A stretch of 64,000 nt of DNA from Mytilus edulis (lineage: Eukaryota > Mollusca > Bivalvia > Mytilida > Mytilidae): contig NC_092353.1 of assembly GCF_963676685.1 (NCBI RefSeq), positions 9,449,734 to 9,513,733 on the forward strand, read 5' to 3'. Shown in pieces: positions 23,369-32,049 of the stretch (within the stretch, counting starts at the first letter, position 1; every line of letters starts with the position of its first letter). The translations under genes and the position numbers were made by a program. The notes beneath the pieces are model-generated. The model searched no databases. It was not told where the DNA came from and saw only the letters and a program-made list of their open reading frames with translations.

Positions 23369-24010
23369 ATGAGTTTGGTGAAATTTCAAACACCCATGAC
23401 TTCAATATGTGTCGGTCCAACGGGTTCAGGAAAAACTACATACATTAAAAGATTATTAGAGAACGCTCAGGAAATGTTTACAATACCACCTCAGAAGATA
23501 TACTACTGTTACAGCATATGGCAAGATGTCTTCGATGAATTGAAAAAAACTGTCTCCAACATTTCATTTCAACTGGAACTGCCTGATGAAAGTGATTTTC
23601 TTGTTGATAAGGATATACACACATTATGGATCATTGATGATAAAATGGATGAAGTAGTGGACTGTAAACTGATGCAGAAGATTTATTGCGTTTTAAGTCA
23701 TCACACCTTAACATCAATTATTTTTATACTACAAAATTTATATCAGAAGGGGAAGGTTATGCGATCAATCAGTTTGAATTCTCACGTCTTTTTTCTTTTC
23801 AAAAATGGTAGAGATTCACTGCAAATACAATCTTTAGCTCGACAAATGTTTCCAGGTCAAGTTCGCTTTTTCATGGACGTTTACCAACGTGCAATTAGCA
23901 GACCATACAATTGCTTGATAGTGGATATAGCACCAGGTTCAAACCCTGAATATCAGTTGCGCGCAAATCCTTTTCCGGGGGAGGACACGATTGTTTATCA
24001 ACCAAAATGA
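23369..24010 (+). CDS. ATP: Polinton A32-like/FtsK-HerA packaging ATPase
   Basis: A 213-residue P-loop ATPase that would drive element DNA into the capsid. Walker A is VGPTGSGKTT starting near residue 15, and Walker B is LWIIDD near residues 86-91 with the catalytic acidic residues. A sensor-like FILQNLYQKG follows, and FLFKNGRDSLQIQSLARQMF near residue 142 is typical of the Polinton/adintovirus family. The open frame extends upstream to a GTG, but the first ATG is at 23369 and is used here. It lies 62 bases after the protease, the largest gap in the block. Its stop overlaps the next start (ATGA). Confidence 0.93.
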   Translation: MSLVKFQTPMTSICVGPTGSGKTTYIKRLLENAQEMFTIPPQKIYYCYSIWQDVFDELKKTVSNISFQLELPDESDFLVDKDIHTLWIIDDKMDEVVDCKLMQKIYCVLSHHTLTSIIFILQNLYQKGKVMRSISLNSHVFFLFKNGRDSLQIQSLARQMFPGQVRFFMDVYQRAISRPYNCLIVDIAPGSNPEYQLRANPFPGEDTIVYQPK

Positions 24011-24348
24011 TTTTAAAAGAATCAAGTAGAAGCTTCCTTAAATTATTGGCGAACACTACACCTGAACAATCTGCTCAAATCATAAAAAGCACGGACCACA
24101 GACAATTACAACTATTAGTAGAAATAGTATTCAACTGTCTAAAAAGCGTCATACCATTGTCTGAGAGGGTTAAAAGGAATCTTTCAACTTTTGCAAAGTT
24201 CATTCGTGCTGTGGTAGTTAATAATATAACACCTCAGTTGAGGAGAAAACGTTTACTGAAGATAATTGTTATTATTCCAACATTGATATCATCTTTTTTC
24301 AAATACTATGACTCGGGAGTTAATACTATTACCCAAGGAGAAATATGA
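24007..24348 (+). CDS. small conserved Polinton protein, helical with hydrophobic C-terminal part
   Basis: A 113-residue protein beginning in the ATGA overlap with the ATPase stop. The opening reads like a pattern I have seen in many Polintons: an FLKLLANTTPEQ segment, then STDHRQLQLLVEIVFN, then a basic PLSERVKRNLSTF helix and a KRKRLLK-type cluster, followed by a hydrophobic stretch (LLKIIVIIPTLISSFF). It could be a membrane-active or minor virion component, but the role is not established here. The last 41 bases overlap the next gene in a different frame. Confidence 0.6.
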   Translation: MILKESSRSFLKLLANTTPEQSAQIIKSTDHRQLQLLVEIVFNCLKSVIPLSERVKRNLSTFAKFIRAVVVNNITPQLRRKRLLKIIVIIPTLISSFFKYYDSGVNTITQGEI

Positions 24349-24703
24349 AAGATTGATGAATATGTCCAACCAATGTGAAATTGTTAATGTGAAAGAAAAA
24401 GAAAAGGAATATGATGGTAAAGATAGTGACAGTATAAAAACAGAAATAAACCTAGAAGAAGATGTAACCAAACAACATGGTAGTGGTCAGGTTTTGCAAA
24501 AAACAGAATTGAAAAATTTAAAAGAAACTGTAGATCGATCAAAATCAGACAATCAAGAGGAAAATAGGATGGATGTTGATGAATATGATGGTGCAGCAGA
24601 GGGTAAAGCTATCAAGATGTCTCCTGAAAAATTCTTAAGAAATGTGGAAAAATCGCAAAATCGCAAAAGATTAAAGAGTAAATGGTTATCATTTCATTTG
24701 TAA
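24308..24703 (+). CDS. small conserved Polinton protein with N-terminal LPKEKYERL and C-terminal KWLSF
   Basis: A 131-residue, mostly disordered acidic protein. Two short ends look conserved in Polintons: MTRELILLPKEKYERL at the N terminus and SKWLSF close to the C terminus, with a SPEKFLRNVEKSQNRKR basic helix before it. The middle is rich in Glu, Lys, Asp and Ser. The start ATG lies inside the preceding gene, 41 bases before its stop. Function is unknown; a scaffold or capsid-assembly role would fit the position, but that is inference. It is the last gene of the left block and is followed by AATAAA motifs. Confidence 0.6.
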   Translation: MTRELILLPKEKYERLMNMSNQCEIVNVKEKEKEYDGKDSDSIKTEINLEEDVTKQHGSGQVLQKTELKNLKETVDRSKSDNQEENRMDVDEYDGAAEGKAIKMSPEKFLRNVEKSQNRKRLKSKWLSFHL

Positions 24704-24835
24704 TGAAGAAGTGGATTATTTAAAACTATTGGAGACTTCAATCAATCACTTGTATTTTTCTTTAAATTTGTCTATATTTATATATGTATATAATATATTG
24801 TCTATTTGTATATTTACACTGTGTACCTTTAAATT

Positions 24836-24853
24836 TAATTAATAAAATAAATA
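24836..24853 (+). terminator. candidate polyadenylation signals of the left block
   Basis: Overlapping AATAAA motifs in TTAATTAATAAAATAAAT lie about 135-150 bases after the last left-block stop and before the polymerase promoter. Confidence 0.5.
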
Positions 24854-24901
24854 TTTAGATAACATATGTTCGCCTATTAGTTCTAGTCCACGATCGCGTA
24901 G

Positions 24902-24912
24902 TATATATAAAA
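24902..24912 (+). promoter_or_regulatory. TATA box of the polymerase gene
   Basis: TATATATAAAA lies 32-42 bases before the polymerase ATG. Together with the upstream AATAAA motifs it marks a separate transcription unit for the polymerase. Confidence 0.6.
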
Positions 24913-24943
24913 CGTTGAAAGTGCTATTGATATCACAATTGTC

Positions 24944-27900
24944 ATGGCTGATGATCATTTCTGCGAGGATTTATTGCGTCTTTATCCTGACAGTAACCCT
25001 CAATATCAACAGCAGTTGCGAGAGTTAAATGATCGATTGAGTGTTGATAATGACAACAGATCAAATCTTACGGTTAAGGTCTATTCATGTTATTATTGTA
25101 AACTTCTGTTTGATCACCCTTCCAAACTGAAGAGACACCAGAGAAACAGTTGTACATTTCCATGTCGACAATGTGATAGACATTTTGATTCAGCGGAAAA
25201 TTTGTTTAAACATAGCAACATCGATCATACAACTTATCAGACTGGTTCAGGAAACACTGATTCAAATTCACATACTACAATCAAACATAAAAGTGTGGAT
25301 AAGTCTGCTCTCTTGGGAATAGCACGAGCTCGTTTCATTTATCCGAATGAGGATAATGGGGAAAAGTATGATCTTCTAGCATTTTTATCTGGAATTAAGC
25401 ATGAGGTAAAAACTCATTTACAAGAGATGTGTGATGAACTCGGTCATATTAAGTGGTATATGAATTGTCTTGTGCAAATGATCAAGCCGAATGGAGGTGA
25501 AGGTGGTAATGATTTAAAGAATAATGCACATTTTATCTCGAAGACATCGAATCTAGTTGATAGAGCAAATATAGATGATGAACATGATATTAATGTGACA
25601 TATCAAAAAATATTCAAAAGTTTTGATGAGTATATACGAAATGGGAGCGGTTGGTCATTAGATCATATTAAACACATTGAGATTAATACAGCTAAATATA
25701 AACCTTTAGGCGGTGGATCGTATATACCCCTACCAAGAACTCTTGCTGCAACCAGAGCGTTACTCAACATAAGAAACTTAGATGAAAAATGTTTTGTATA
25801 TGCTATTATAGCATCCATACATCCTACGTGTTCAGGTGACCCTTCTAAAGTGCATCACTACATCCCATATGAACATGAATTGAACATGGAAGGTATACAA
25901 TTGCCCGTTGCACCATCATTTGTGAGTAAATTTGAAAGGCAGAATAACATTTCAGTAATGGTGTTAGGATTTGAAGAGGGTGAATTTTTCCCCCTCCATG
26001 TAACAGGTCTAAGAGAAGCTCATCATGAAGTTGACTTATTGTATTTGAAAAGTGGGAATAAAAGTCACTGGTGTTTGATTACAGATCTCAATAGACTTTT
26101 ATATCGAACAAAATGCTTGGGACGCAGTCATAAGTATTGCAGATTCTGTTTATCAGGTTTCACCAGTGAACATACTTTAGAGAAACATATAAAATACTGC
26201 TCAAAATTTGAAGCTCAACATGTGACATATCCCACCAAGGGGGTAGACGATATACTAACATTTCAAGATCACGCCAAACAGTTACAAACATCATTTGTTA
26301 TTTATGCTGACATGGAAACATTTTGCGAACCTATGGTTACTGAAGAGCCAGAAGATAATCGAACCAGCACAACGAAATTAACAAAGTTGATACCATGCGG
26401 GTACGGTTATCAAGTTGTTTGCATCGATGACAGATACACTCAACCACCTAAAATATATAGAGGTGAAAATGTTAGTGAACACTTCCTTCATAGTCTTCTT
26501 GACGAAAATAAACGTATAAAGGCTATTTTGAACAATCCTGAACCCTTGTGCATGACTGTTGAAGATGAGGAAGATTTTCAATCAAGTACACATTGCCACA
26601 TTTGCATGGAAGAATTTACAGATTCCACTATCCGCGTTCGAGACCATGCACATGTTTCAGGTAAATTTCGTGGCGCTTCATGCAGAGATTGCAATCTTAA
26701 TTTTAAAGAACACACATTCGTGCCAGTTATATTTCATAACCTGAAACAGTTTGATGCACATTTAATCTGTTCCTCGATAGGTATTTTCAAGAGTGAAGAA
26801 ATTGGTTGCATAGCCACGAATGCAGAAAAGTACATCAGTTTCAACCTATCCAATCTGCGCTTTATCGATTCATACCAGTTTTTGAATTGTTCACTAGAGG
26901 AATTGGTATCGTCAATGTCTAAGGAGAATCCGAAAGAAACATTTAAACATTTTACAAAAGAATTTGATGATGATAAGCGGATTGCTCTTTTGTTGAAAAA
27001 AGGAACATATCCTTACGAATACATTGACAATGCAGCAAGGTTCAATGAAACTGAATTACCCTCTATAGACAAATTCTACAGCAATTTATCAGAGAAAACA
27101 ATTAGTCAAACCGAGTATGAACATGCGCAACGGGTATGGAATCAAATGAATATTAAGAATATAGGCGAATATCACGATCTTTATCTAAAAACTGACGTTC
27201 TATTATTAGCTGATGTATTTGAAACTTTCAGGAAGAAGTGGATAACGAACTATTCCCTCGACCCTGCAAATTATTACACTCTTCCAGGGCTTTCCTGGCA
27301 ATCTGCATTGAAAATGACTGGTGTGAGACTTGAGCTATTGACAGATCCTACAATGTGGCTCTTCTTTGAGCAGAGTATACGAGGAGGTTTAACAATGGTG
27401 AGCTGCAGACATGCAAAAGCAAACAATCCCTACTTGAGCAATTATGATCCAGCTTTACCAACTTCATACTTGATGTATGTAGATGCGAACAATTTATACG
27501 GTTTAAGCATGAGCATGCCATTAGCTGTGGGGAAATTCCAGTGGTTGTCAGAAGAGGAAATAAACGATTTCAATGTCTTAAATGTATCCAATAACGCTGA
27601 CATCGGATATGTCATTGAATGCGATTTGGATTACCCAGATAACTTACACGATCTTCACAATGATTTTCCTCTTGCAGTTGAAAAAGGAGTGATAACAAAT
27701 GAAATGCTTTCACCTCATTCACGTCATCTGTATGAGCAAGCAAATGATGATGGGAAAGAATACCAACCGAGCACCAAATTGCTAGCTACTTTGAAAGATA
27801 AAAAGCATTACATCTTGCACTATGTGAATCTAAAGTTATACCTCAAACTAGGTTTGGTTTTGAAGAAGATTCACAATATAGTTTCATTTGAACAGCGTCC

Positions 27901-28747
27901 ATGGTTGAAACAGTATATTGACTTCAATACCGAAATGAGGAAAAAGGCTACTAGCAATTTCGAGCAAAAACTTTTTAAAAATGGCAACAATGCTATTTTC
28001 GGTAAATCAATGGAATCGTTGCGGAAACATATCAACTTCTCTCTCTGTCATAGGTGGGATAAGTTTCAAAAACTTACTGCAAAATCATCATTTAAAAGCT
28101 TTAAGATATTCAACGACCACTTGTGCGGCGTGCTACAAACCAAAACAAAAATTTTCTTCAACAAACCAATTTACCTAGGACAAATGATTCTCGATCTGTC
28201 AAAGGCGCACATGGTTGATTACTACTACAACCACATGAAAAAACTATACAAGGAGAATGTAACATTATGTTACACAGATACTGACAGTTTCATTATGCAT
28301 GTGAGAACTGATGACATATATAGAGACATGTCGTTAAACAGTGAGCTATATGACTTTTCAAATTATCCAGCTGATCACCCTCTTTACACCAAAGACAGGA
28401 AATCGATTATTGGTTTATTCAAAGATGAATGCAAGTCCATTCAAATGGTGGAATATATCGGACTAAGAGCAAAAATGTATAGTTTTATCACCGCAGACGA
28501 CAAGGAAACTGTAGTAGCAAAGGGTATTAAAACCCGAAATGTTAGATTCGAACAATATAAAAACACCTTGTTCAATTGTTCTCCACTACTCTCGCATATG
28601 TACACTTTGAGAAGTTTCAACCATCAGATTCACATGGTGAAGGTTGTGAAAAGTGGACTATCACCATATGATGACAAGAGACACTTGCTGGATGATAATG
28701 TGCATTCGCTAGCATATTTTCATAGAAAATTAAAAGAAAAACATTAA
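24944..28747 (+). CDS. POLB: Polinton protein-primed family B DNA polymerase, multidomain
   Basis: A 1267-residue replicative polymerase. Two C2H2-like fingers stand near residues 49-70 and 74-95. Residues ~270-380 carry a DEKCFVYAI Cys (C283) and a KSHWCLI His (H375) in a layout like a papain/OTU-type protease domain, which is tentative. Another finger is at 399-419. The 3'-5' exonuclease shows ExoI YADMET (D456, E458), ExoII FHNLKQFDAH (N599, D604) and ExoIII Y747-x3-D751. A CHIC...RDHAHVSGKFRG...CRDC block at 551-583 resembles an endonuclease VII-type zinc/HNH motif. Polymerase motif A is YVDANNLYG (D847), motif B KLFKNGNNAIFGK (1009-1021) and motif C YTDTDS (D1112, D1114). All are intact. 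Protein priming at the TIR ends is the known mode for this family. Confidence 0.96.
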   Translation: MADDHFCEDLLRLYPDSNPQYQQQLRELNDRLSVDNDNRSNLTVKVYSCYYCKLLFDHPSKLKRHQRNSCTFPCRQCDRHFDSAENLFKHSNIDHTTYQTGSGNTDSNSHTTIKHKSVDKSALLGIARARFIYPNEDNGEKYDLLAFLSGIKHEVKTHLQEMCDELGHIKWYMNCLVQMIKPNGGEGGNDLKNNAHFISKTSNLVDRANIDDEHDINVTYQKIFKSFDEYIRNGSGWSLDHIKHIEINTAKYKPLGGGSYIPLPRTLAATRALLNIRNLDEKCFVYAIIASIHPTCSGDPSKVHHYIPYEHELNMEGIQLPVAPSFVSKFERQNNISVMVLGFEEGEFFPLHVTGLREAHHEVDLLYLKSGNKSHWCLITDLNRLLYRTKCLGRSHKYCRFCLSGFTSEHTLEKHIKYCSKFEAQHVTYPTKGVDDILTFQDHAKQLQTSFVIYADMETFCEPMVTEEPEDNRTSTTKLTKLIPCGYGYQVVCIDDRYTQPPKIYRGENVSEHFLHSLLDENKRIKAILNNPEPLCMTVEDEEDFQSSTHCHICMEEFTDSTIRVRDHAHVSGKFRGASCRDCNLNFKEHTFVPVIFHNLKQFDAHLICSSIGIFKSEEIGCIATNAEKYISFNLSNLRFIDSYQFLNCSLEELVSSMSKENPKETFKHFTKEFDDDKRIALLLKKGTYPYEYIDNAARFNETELPSIDKFYSNLSEKTISQTEYEHAQRVWNQMNIKNIGEYHDLYLKTDVLLLADVFETFRKKWITNYSLDPANYYTLPGLSWQSALKMTGVRLELLTDPTMWLFFEQSIRGGLTMVSCRHAKANNPYLSNYDPALPTSYLMYVDANNLYGLSMSMPLAVGKFQWLSEEEINDFNVLNVSNNADIGYVIECDLDYPDNLHDLHNDFPLAVEKGVITNEMLSPHSRHLYEQANDDGKEYQPSTKLLATLKDKKHYILHYVNLKLYLKLGLVLKKIHNIVSFEQRPWLKQYIDFNTEMRKKATSNFEQKLFKNGNNAIFGKSMESLRKHINFSLCHRWDKFQKLTAKSSFKSFKIFNDHLCGVLQTKTKIFFNKPIYLGQMILDLSKAHMVDYYYNHMKKLYKENVTLCYTDTDSFIMHVRTDDIYRDMSLNSELYDFSNYPADHPLYTKDRKSIIGLFKDECKSIQMVEYIGLRAKMYSFITADDKETVVAKGIKTRNVRFEQYKNTLFNCSPLLSHMYTLRSFNHQIHMVKVVKSGLSPYDDKRHLLDDNVHSLAYFHRKLKEKH

Positions 28748-28781
28748 TACAATTGTAAATTGAAAAAAAATCCATATCCGT

Positions 28782-28787
28782 AATAAA
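28782..28787 (+). terminator. polyadenylation signal of the polymerase gene
   Basis: AATAAA lies 35 bases after the polymerase stop codon. Confidence 0.55.
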
Positions 28788-28904
28788 TTCAAGAAAAAGA
28801 AAACACACTGTACAATAATTATATAATATTTTATTTCATGTAAATAAATATATGATTTTATAATAAAATATATCAACATATTTAAGTTTTATCCGTTTGC
28901 TATC

Positions 28905-29521
28905 AACCTGGGGAAGTGAAATACATAGGGCAATGGGGAGTAGCATGGTAAAATGGCGACTTTAACTTAAAAACCCCAATGAAAATACATAACTTTAAAA
29001 CCCAAATGGACCTTCAAACAAACTTCAAACATAATGACAATAGGACAATGGGGAATAACACCTTCAAACATTAAGGCAATAGGACAATGGGGAATAACAC
29101 CTTCAAACATAGGACAATGTGAAATAACACCTTCGAACATTAGAACAATGGGGAATAGCACCTTCAAACATTAGAACAATGGGGAATAACACCTTCAAAC
29201 ATTATGTCAATGGGGAATAACACCTTCAAATGGGGAATAACACCTTCAAAACACACCAGTGAAATACATTGGACAATGGGGAATAACACCTTCAAACACG
29301 ATGAAAATATTACAAATAAATTTTAGATTAAAATATAAGAGACATATTCTTTGGTAAATTAAACACAATTATGAAAATGGGGAATTACACCTTCAAACGC
29401 ACCAGTGAAATACATTGTGCAATGGGGAAAAAGACCTTCAAACACGATGAAAATATTACAAATAAATTTCTTAAATTTTAGATTAAAATATATGAGACAT
29501 ATTCTTTGGTAAATTAAACAC
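28905..29521. repeat. Polinton internal minisatellite and 115-bp duplication
   Basis: Imperfect units built on CAATGGGGAATAACACCTTC followed by AAACATTA (about 28-31 bp) repeat from roughly 28.9 to 29.3 kb. A longer block of about 115-123 bp, from CACCAGTGAAATACATTG to the TTTGGTAAATTAAACAC end, occurs twice (about 29250-29362 and 29399-29521). Open frames on the minus strand here are repeat translations. Confidence 0.85.
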
Positions 29522-29948
29522 GTGAAAATCGCATGTTTAATATTTTCCTTAAAATATCGGAAAAGTTCTCCCTATTGAACGAAAGTCCGAGTGAATTTAA
29601 AACAGACCCTGGGACGTTCTTTAAATGAATGAATATCTCTTCAGATGTGAAATGGCTGCATTCCCTTATCATTTTATTTAATTGATATCTTTGATCAAAA
29701 ATTTCCTCGGCAGCATTAAACACATCTAATTCGGCAAATCCAGGATTTAAAACAAATTGAAAGTCTGCATAATCCATAAAAATAATTAAAATTGGTGAGG
29801 GAATTTTACAAAAAAAATCTCTCATTTGAATATCACATTTTGTTGTTAATTTATTATAAATACATGCAACAGATAAAGTTCTTAATGAAGGTGGAGCTGA
29901 CCGCTTTCGTTTTTCACTCAGTGTCTTTTTTTCTACTTCTTCTCCCAT
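29514..29948 (-). CDS. Polinton accessory protein with a SOCS-box-like motif
   Basis: A 144-residue minus-strand protein. After a basic N terminus (KKTLSEKRKR, possible nuclear signal), residues ~20-62 fit a SOCS box. The first half, PSLRTLSVACI, matches the elongin-BC pattern (S/T/P)L-x3-(C/S)-x3-(A/I/L/V). The second half, FFCKIPSPILIIFMDY, matches the Cul5-box pattern with its central (L/I)P-x-P. In cells such boxes dock substrates onto cullin-RING ubiquitin ligases. The remaining ~80 residues are helical and unassigned. A good 3' splice site (TTATTTCTTTTAG) lies about 30 bases upstream of the ATG, so an additional 5' exon is possible. The call is by motif inspection; a chance match is not excluded. 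Confidence 0.55.
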   Translation of the reverse strand: MGEEVEKKTLSEKRKRSAPPSLRTLSVACIYNKLTTKCDIQMRDFFCKIPSPILIIFMDYADFQFVLNPGFAELDVFNAAEEIFDQRYQLNKMIRECSHFTSEEIFIHLKNVPGSVLNSLGLSFNRENFSDILRKILNMRFSRV

Positions 29949-30095
29949 TGTCCTTTTTCTGTTCTGATTGGCTAAAAGAAATAAATAAGATACATAAACT
30001 CTAGTAAAATAGTTTTCACATCATAAATCTACAGATACATGCATGAAAACAAATGAACAAAGTGCGACACCTGTATTAAGAAATTGGATTTCATA

Positions 30096-30593
30096 ATGGA
30101 GATTTCTAAAATAAATGAAAAGGATGAATTGAGTAGTGCAAATGTGGAAGAATATTCACTTAAAATGACAGATGAGCATGATTACAATTTTATCAATATG
30201 GATACAGCTGAAATCAGTGACCAGTTTCCACAACTGCACTGGCTTGGTGCAAAGATGAAAATTGTCGGATTGTTATTCTGTTCGATAACTCTAGCAGTTA
30301 TATTAATAAATGGGCCATTAAACAGTGAAAATGATCCTCCATTCATATCTGATGATGTTAAACGAAACAGTAGCGGAAACGATTTATTTTGTAATAAAAT
30401 GGACACTTTTGCTTTATCTGAAGATATTTTTGTAAATACATGTATATTGAATAGTGAACTGTTTGTATTATTGAGAAATGATCCTCTTAGAAATGAGATC
30501 GCTTTAAATCAAAGGCAATGGTTTTATCTTAAAGCGAGTATTTCACATATTGATAAATCAATCTTTGATTGGAAAAATGTTGCTAAGTTATAA
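30096..30593 (+). CDS. Polinton single-pass membrane protein, unknown
   Basis: A 165-residue protein on the + strand, placed between minus-strand accessory genes. The frame opens upstream with TTG; the first ATG (30096) is used. Residues 1-50 are acidic and hydrophilic, and a single hydrophobic segment spans about 55-72 (KIVGLLFCSITLAVILIN). The C-terminal ~90 residues would lie outside or in the lumen, with a possible N-glycosylation site (N91-S-S) and a few Cys. No cleavable signal is seen, so a type II topology is likely. I do not recognise the family. Polintons often carry a small membrane protein, but homology was not established. An AATAAA at 30640-30645 would end the transcript. Confidence 0.6.
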   Translation: MEISKINEKDELSSANVEEYSLKMTDEHDYNFINMDTAEISDQFPQLHWLGAKMKIVGLLFCSITLAVILINGPLNSENDPPFISDDVKRNSSGNDLFCNKMDTFALSEDIFVNTCILNSELFVLLRNDPLRNEIALNQRQWFYLKASISHIDKSIFDWKNVAKL

Positions 30594-30639
30594 ATGATTT
30601 CTATCCTAACTATTGTATATAAGAACATATTAGAAACAG

Positions 30640-30645
30640 AATAAA
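30640..30645 (+). terminator. polyadenylation signal of the membrane-protein gene
   Basis: AATAAA 47 bases after the stop codon, lying just before the convergent end of the minus-strand PC4-like gene. Confidence 0.5.
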
Positions 30646-30671
30646 AATTTGATCACTTACTGGTGTTATCT

Positions 30672-30904
30672 TCACTCGCCATCTTCAACTGCTTCAGAAA
30701 GTATGAATCCAGCTCCAGCTGTTTTCTTTTTCTTCTTTAGCCCCTTGAACGGGCCAGATTCTGCTGCAACAATCACCTTTCTGACGTCCGACTCTGACAC
30801 TCCCGCCTCCTCATCGCTATCGCTGATAGCAATCACCTTTCTCTAAAATAAGAATATCATAATATAGAAAATCATCTTAAAATTTTAAAGTTATTTCAAT
30901 GTTT

Positions 30905-30937
<33 letters not shown>

Positions 30938-31083
30938 CTTTTTATGGTACATTTAATTGGATAATTACTTTAAATTCATAAACTTGAAAATTATAACTAC
31001 TTATTTTGATTTACATAGAAAAAAAAAAACAAAAGTTGTTTTACCTTTCTTTTCAAAGTAACTTTTTTTACTTCTTCTTCTTC

Positions 31084-31115
<32 letters not shown>

Positions 31116-32049
31116 CTTCTTCTTCTTCTTCCTCTTCAACAACTATAACCTTCTTTTTCCTGCTAGGTTTTTGCAGCTAAAAAAATTAATATATAATAAA
31201 AACAATTGAACGTGTAAGAAATCATATAAATCAACGTTTGCTGTGGGAAAGAAATTCGTATTTATTAGCGGTTGAGAAATTTACCTAGAAACAAAAATGT
31301 TGAAATATCTGCAACTGAACGTTTATCAAAACATTTTTTACTTGCTATCAATAACTTTGAAAATTAATACTAACAGTGGTGAAATCAACCCAGAAACAAG
31401 TGAAATATCTGCAGCTGAACGCAAGCCGCTTGTAAATACTCTCTATCAATAACTTACTTTTAACTAAAACGTTTGTTGTATATTAAACCTATAAAGTATA
31501 TATTTATGTTCAATTATTTGCTGTTGAAGGATAATTAGAACGTTTATCATATAGTTTTTACTCGCTTTCAATAACTTTGAAAATTATGTGTACTTACTAG
31601 CAGTAGTGAAATTTACGAAAAAACATATAAGGTGAAACATCTGCAGCTGGTGCTTTTATTAAACACTCGCAATATCTTACTTTAAAATAATTTTGTAGAT
31701 CGCTCCTATTTCTTAGAGAATAAAATATATATCACGCTCAACTATTTGCTGCTGAACGATAATAATTTAGCTATATGTTCATGTAAATATTTACTGCTAA
31801 ATATTAGAAATCACTAACCTGTTTTTTTATTTCTGCCTCAGCTTTTAAAAGAACTGGCTTCAGATTGCATAGCTCTTTAAACTCATCAGTCCCAAGAGTT
31901 ATGCTTCTGCTACTTGTTAAACTGCCTATGTGGATATAAACATATCCCTTGTACGGTGTAACCGCAATGTTCTTCTTTCTTCCAAAATTCAACTCAGCCC
32001 GCTCTACTTCTCCACCAAATCCCCTCATGTACTCAACCTGGTTCATCAT
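30672..32049 (-). CDS. Polinton PC4/Sub1-like protein, three exons, acidic SUMO-motif tail
   Basis: A spliced minus-strand gene: exon 1 32049-31819, exon 2 31176-31045, exon 3 30842-30672 (stop TGA). Both introns have GT-AG ends with good context (CAG/GTTAGT, AAG/GTAAAA; TTTTTTTAG and TTATTTTAG acceptors). All junctions are phase 0 and exon lengths are 231, 132 and 171 bases, giving 177 residues. Exon 1 (residues ~13-75) matches the PC4 single-strand DNA-binding/coactivator fold, with LNFGRKKNIAVTPYKGYVYI and SRSITLGTDEFKEL. Exon 2 gives a Lys patch and a long Glu run. Exon 3 is Ser/Asp/Glu-rich with Lys patches. VIVVEEEE and VIAISDSDEE look like SUMO-interaction motifs. It could serve as a replication single-strand binding protein or transcription factor; function is inferred. 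Confidence 0.7.
30908..30937 (+). repeat. poly(T) tract in PC4-like gene intron
   Basis: About 29 consecutive T on the + strand in the second intron (30843-31044) of the minus-strand gene. Confidence 0.85.
31280..31800. repeat. degenerate repeats in first intron of PC4-like gene
   Basis: The intron (31177-31818) contains several imperfect copies of a unit with ATCTGCAGCTGAACG, a TATCAATAAC(T)TT block and a CTTAC/ACTTAC block. They are diverged and show no coding potential. Confidence 0.6.

Noticed and set aside
28967-29167. Minus-strand 66-codon frame
   Set aside because: Translation of the CAATGGGG minisatellite.
30649-30846. 65-codon + strand frame
   Set aside because: It is antisense to exon 3 of the minus-strand PC4-like gene, which has consistent splice signals and phase.
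31006-31209. + strand poly-Phe frame
   Set aside because: It is antisense to exon 2 (Glu run) of the PC4-like gene.
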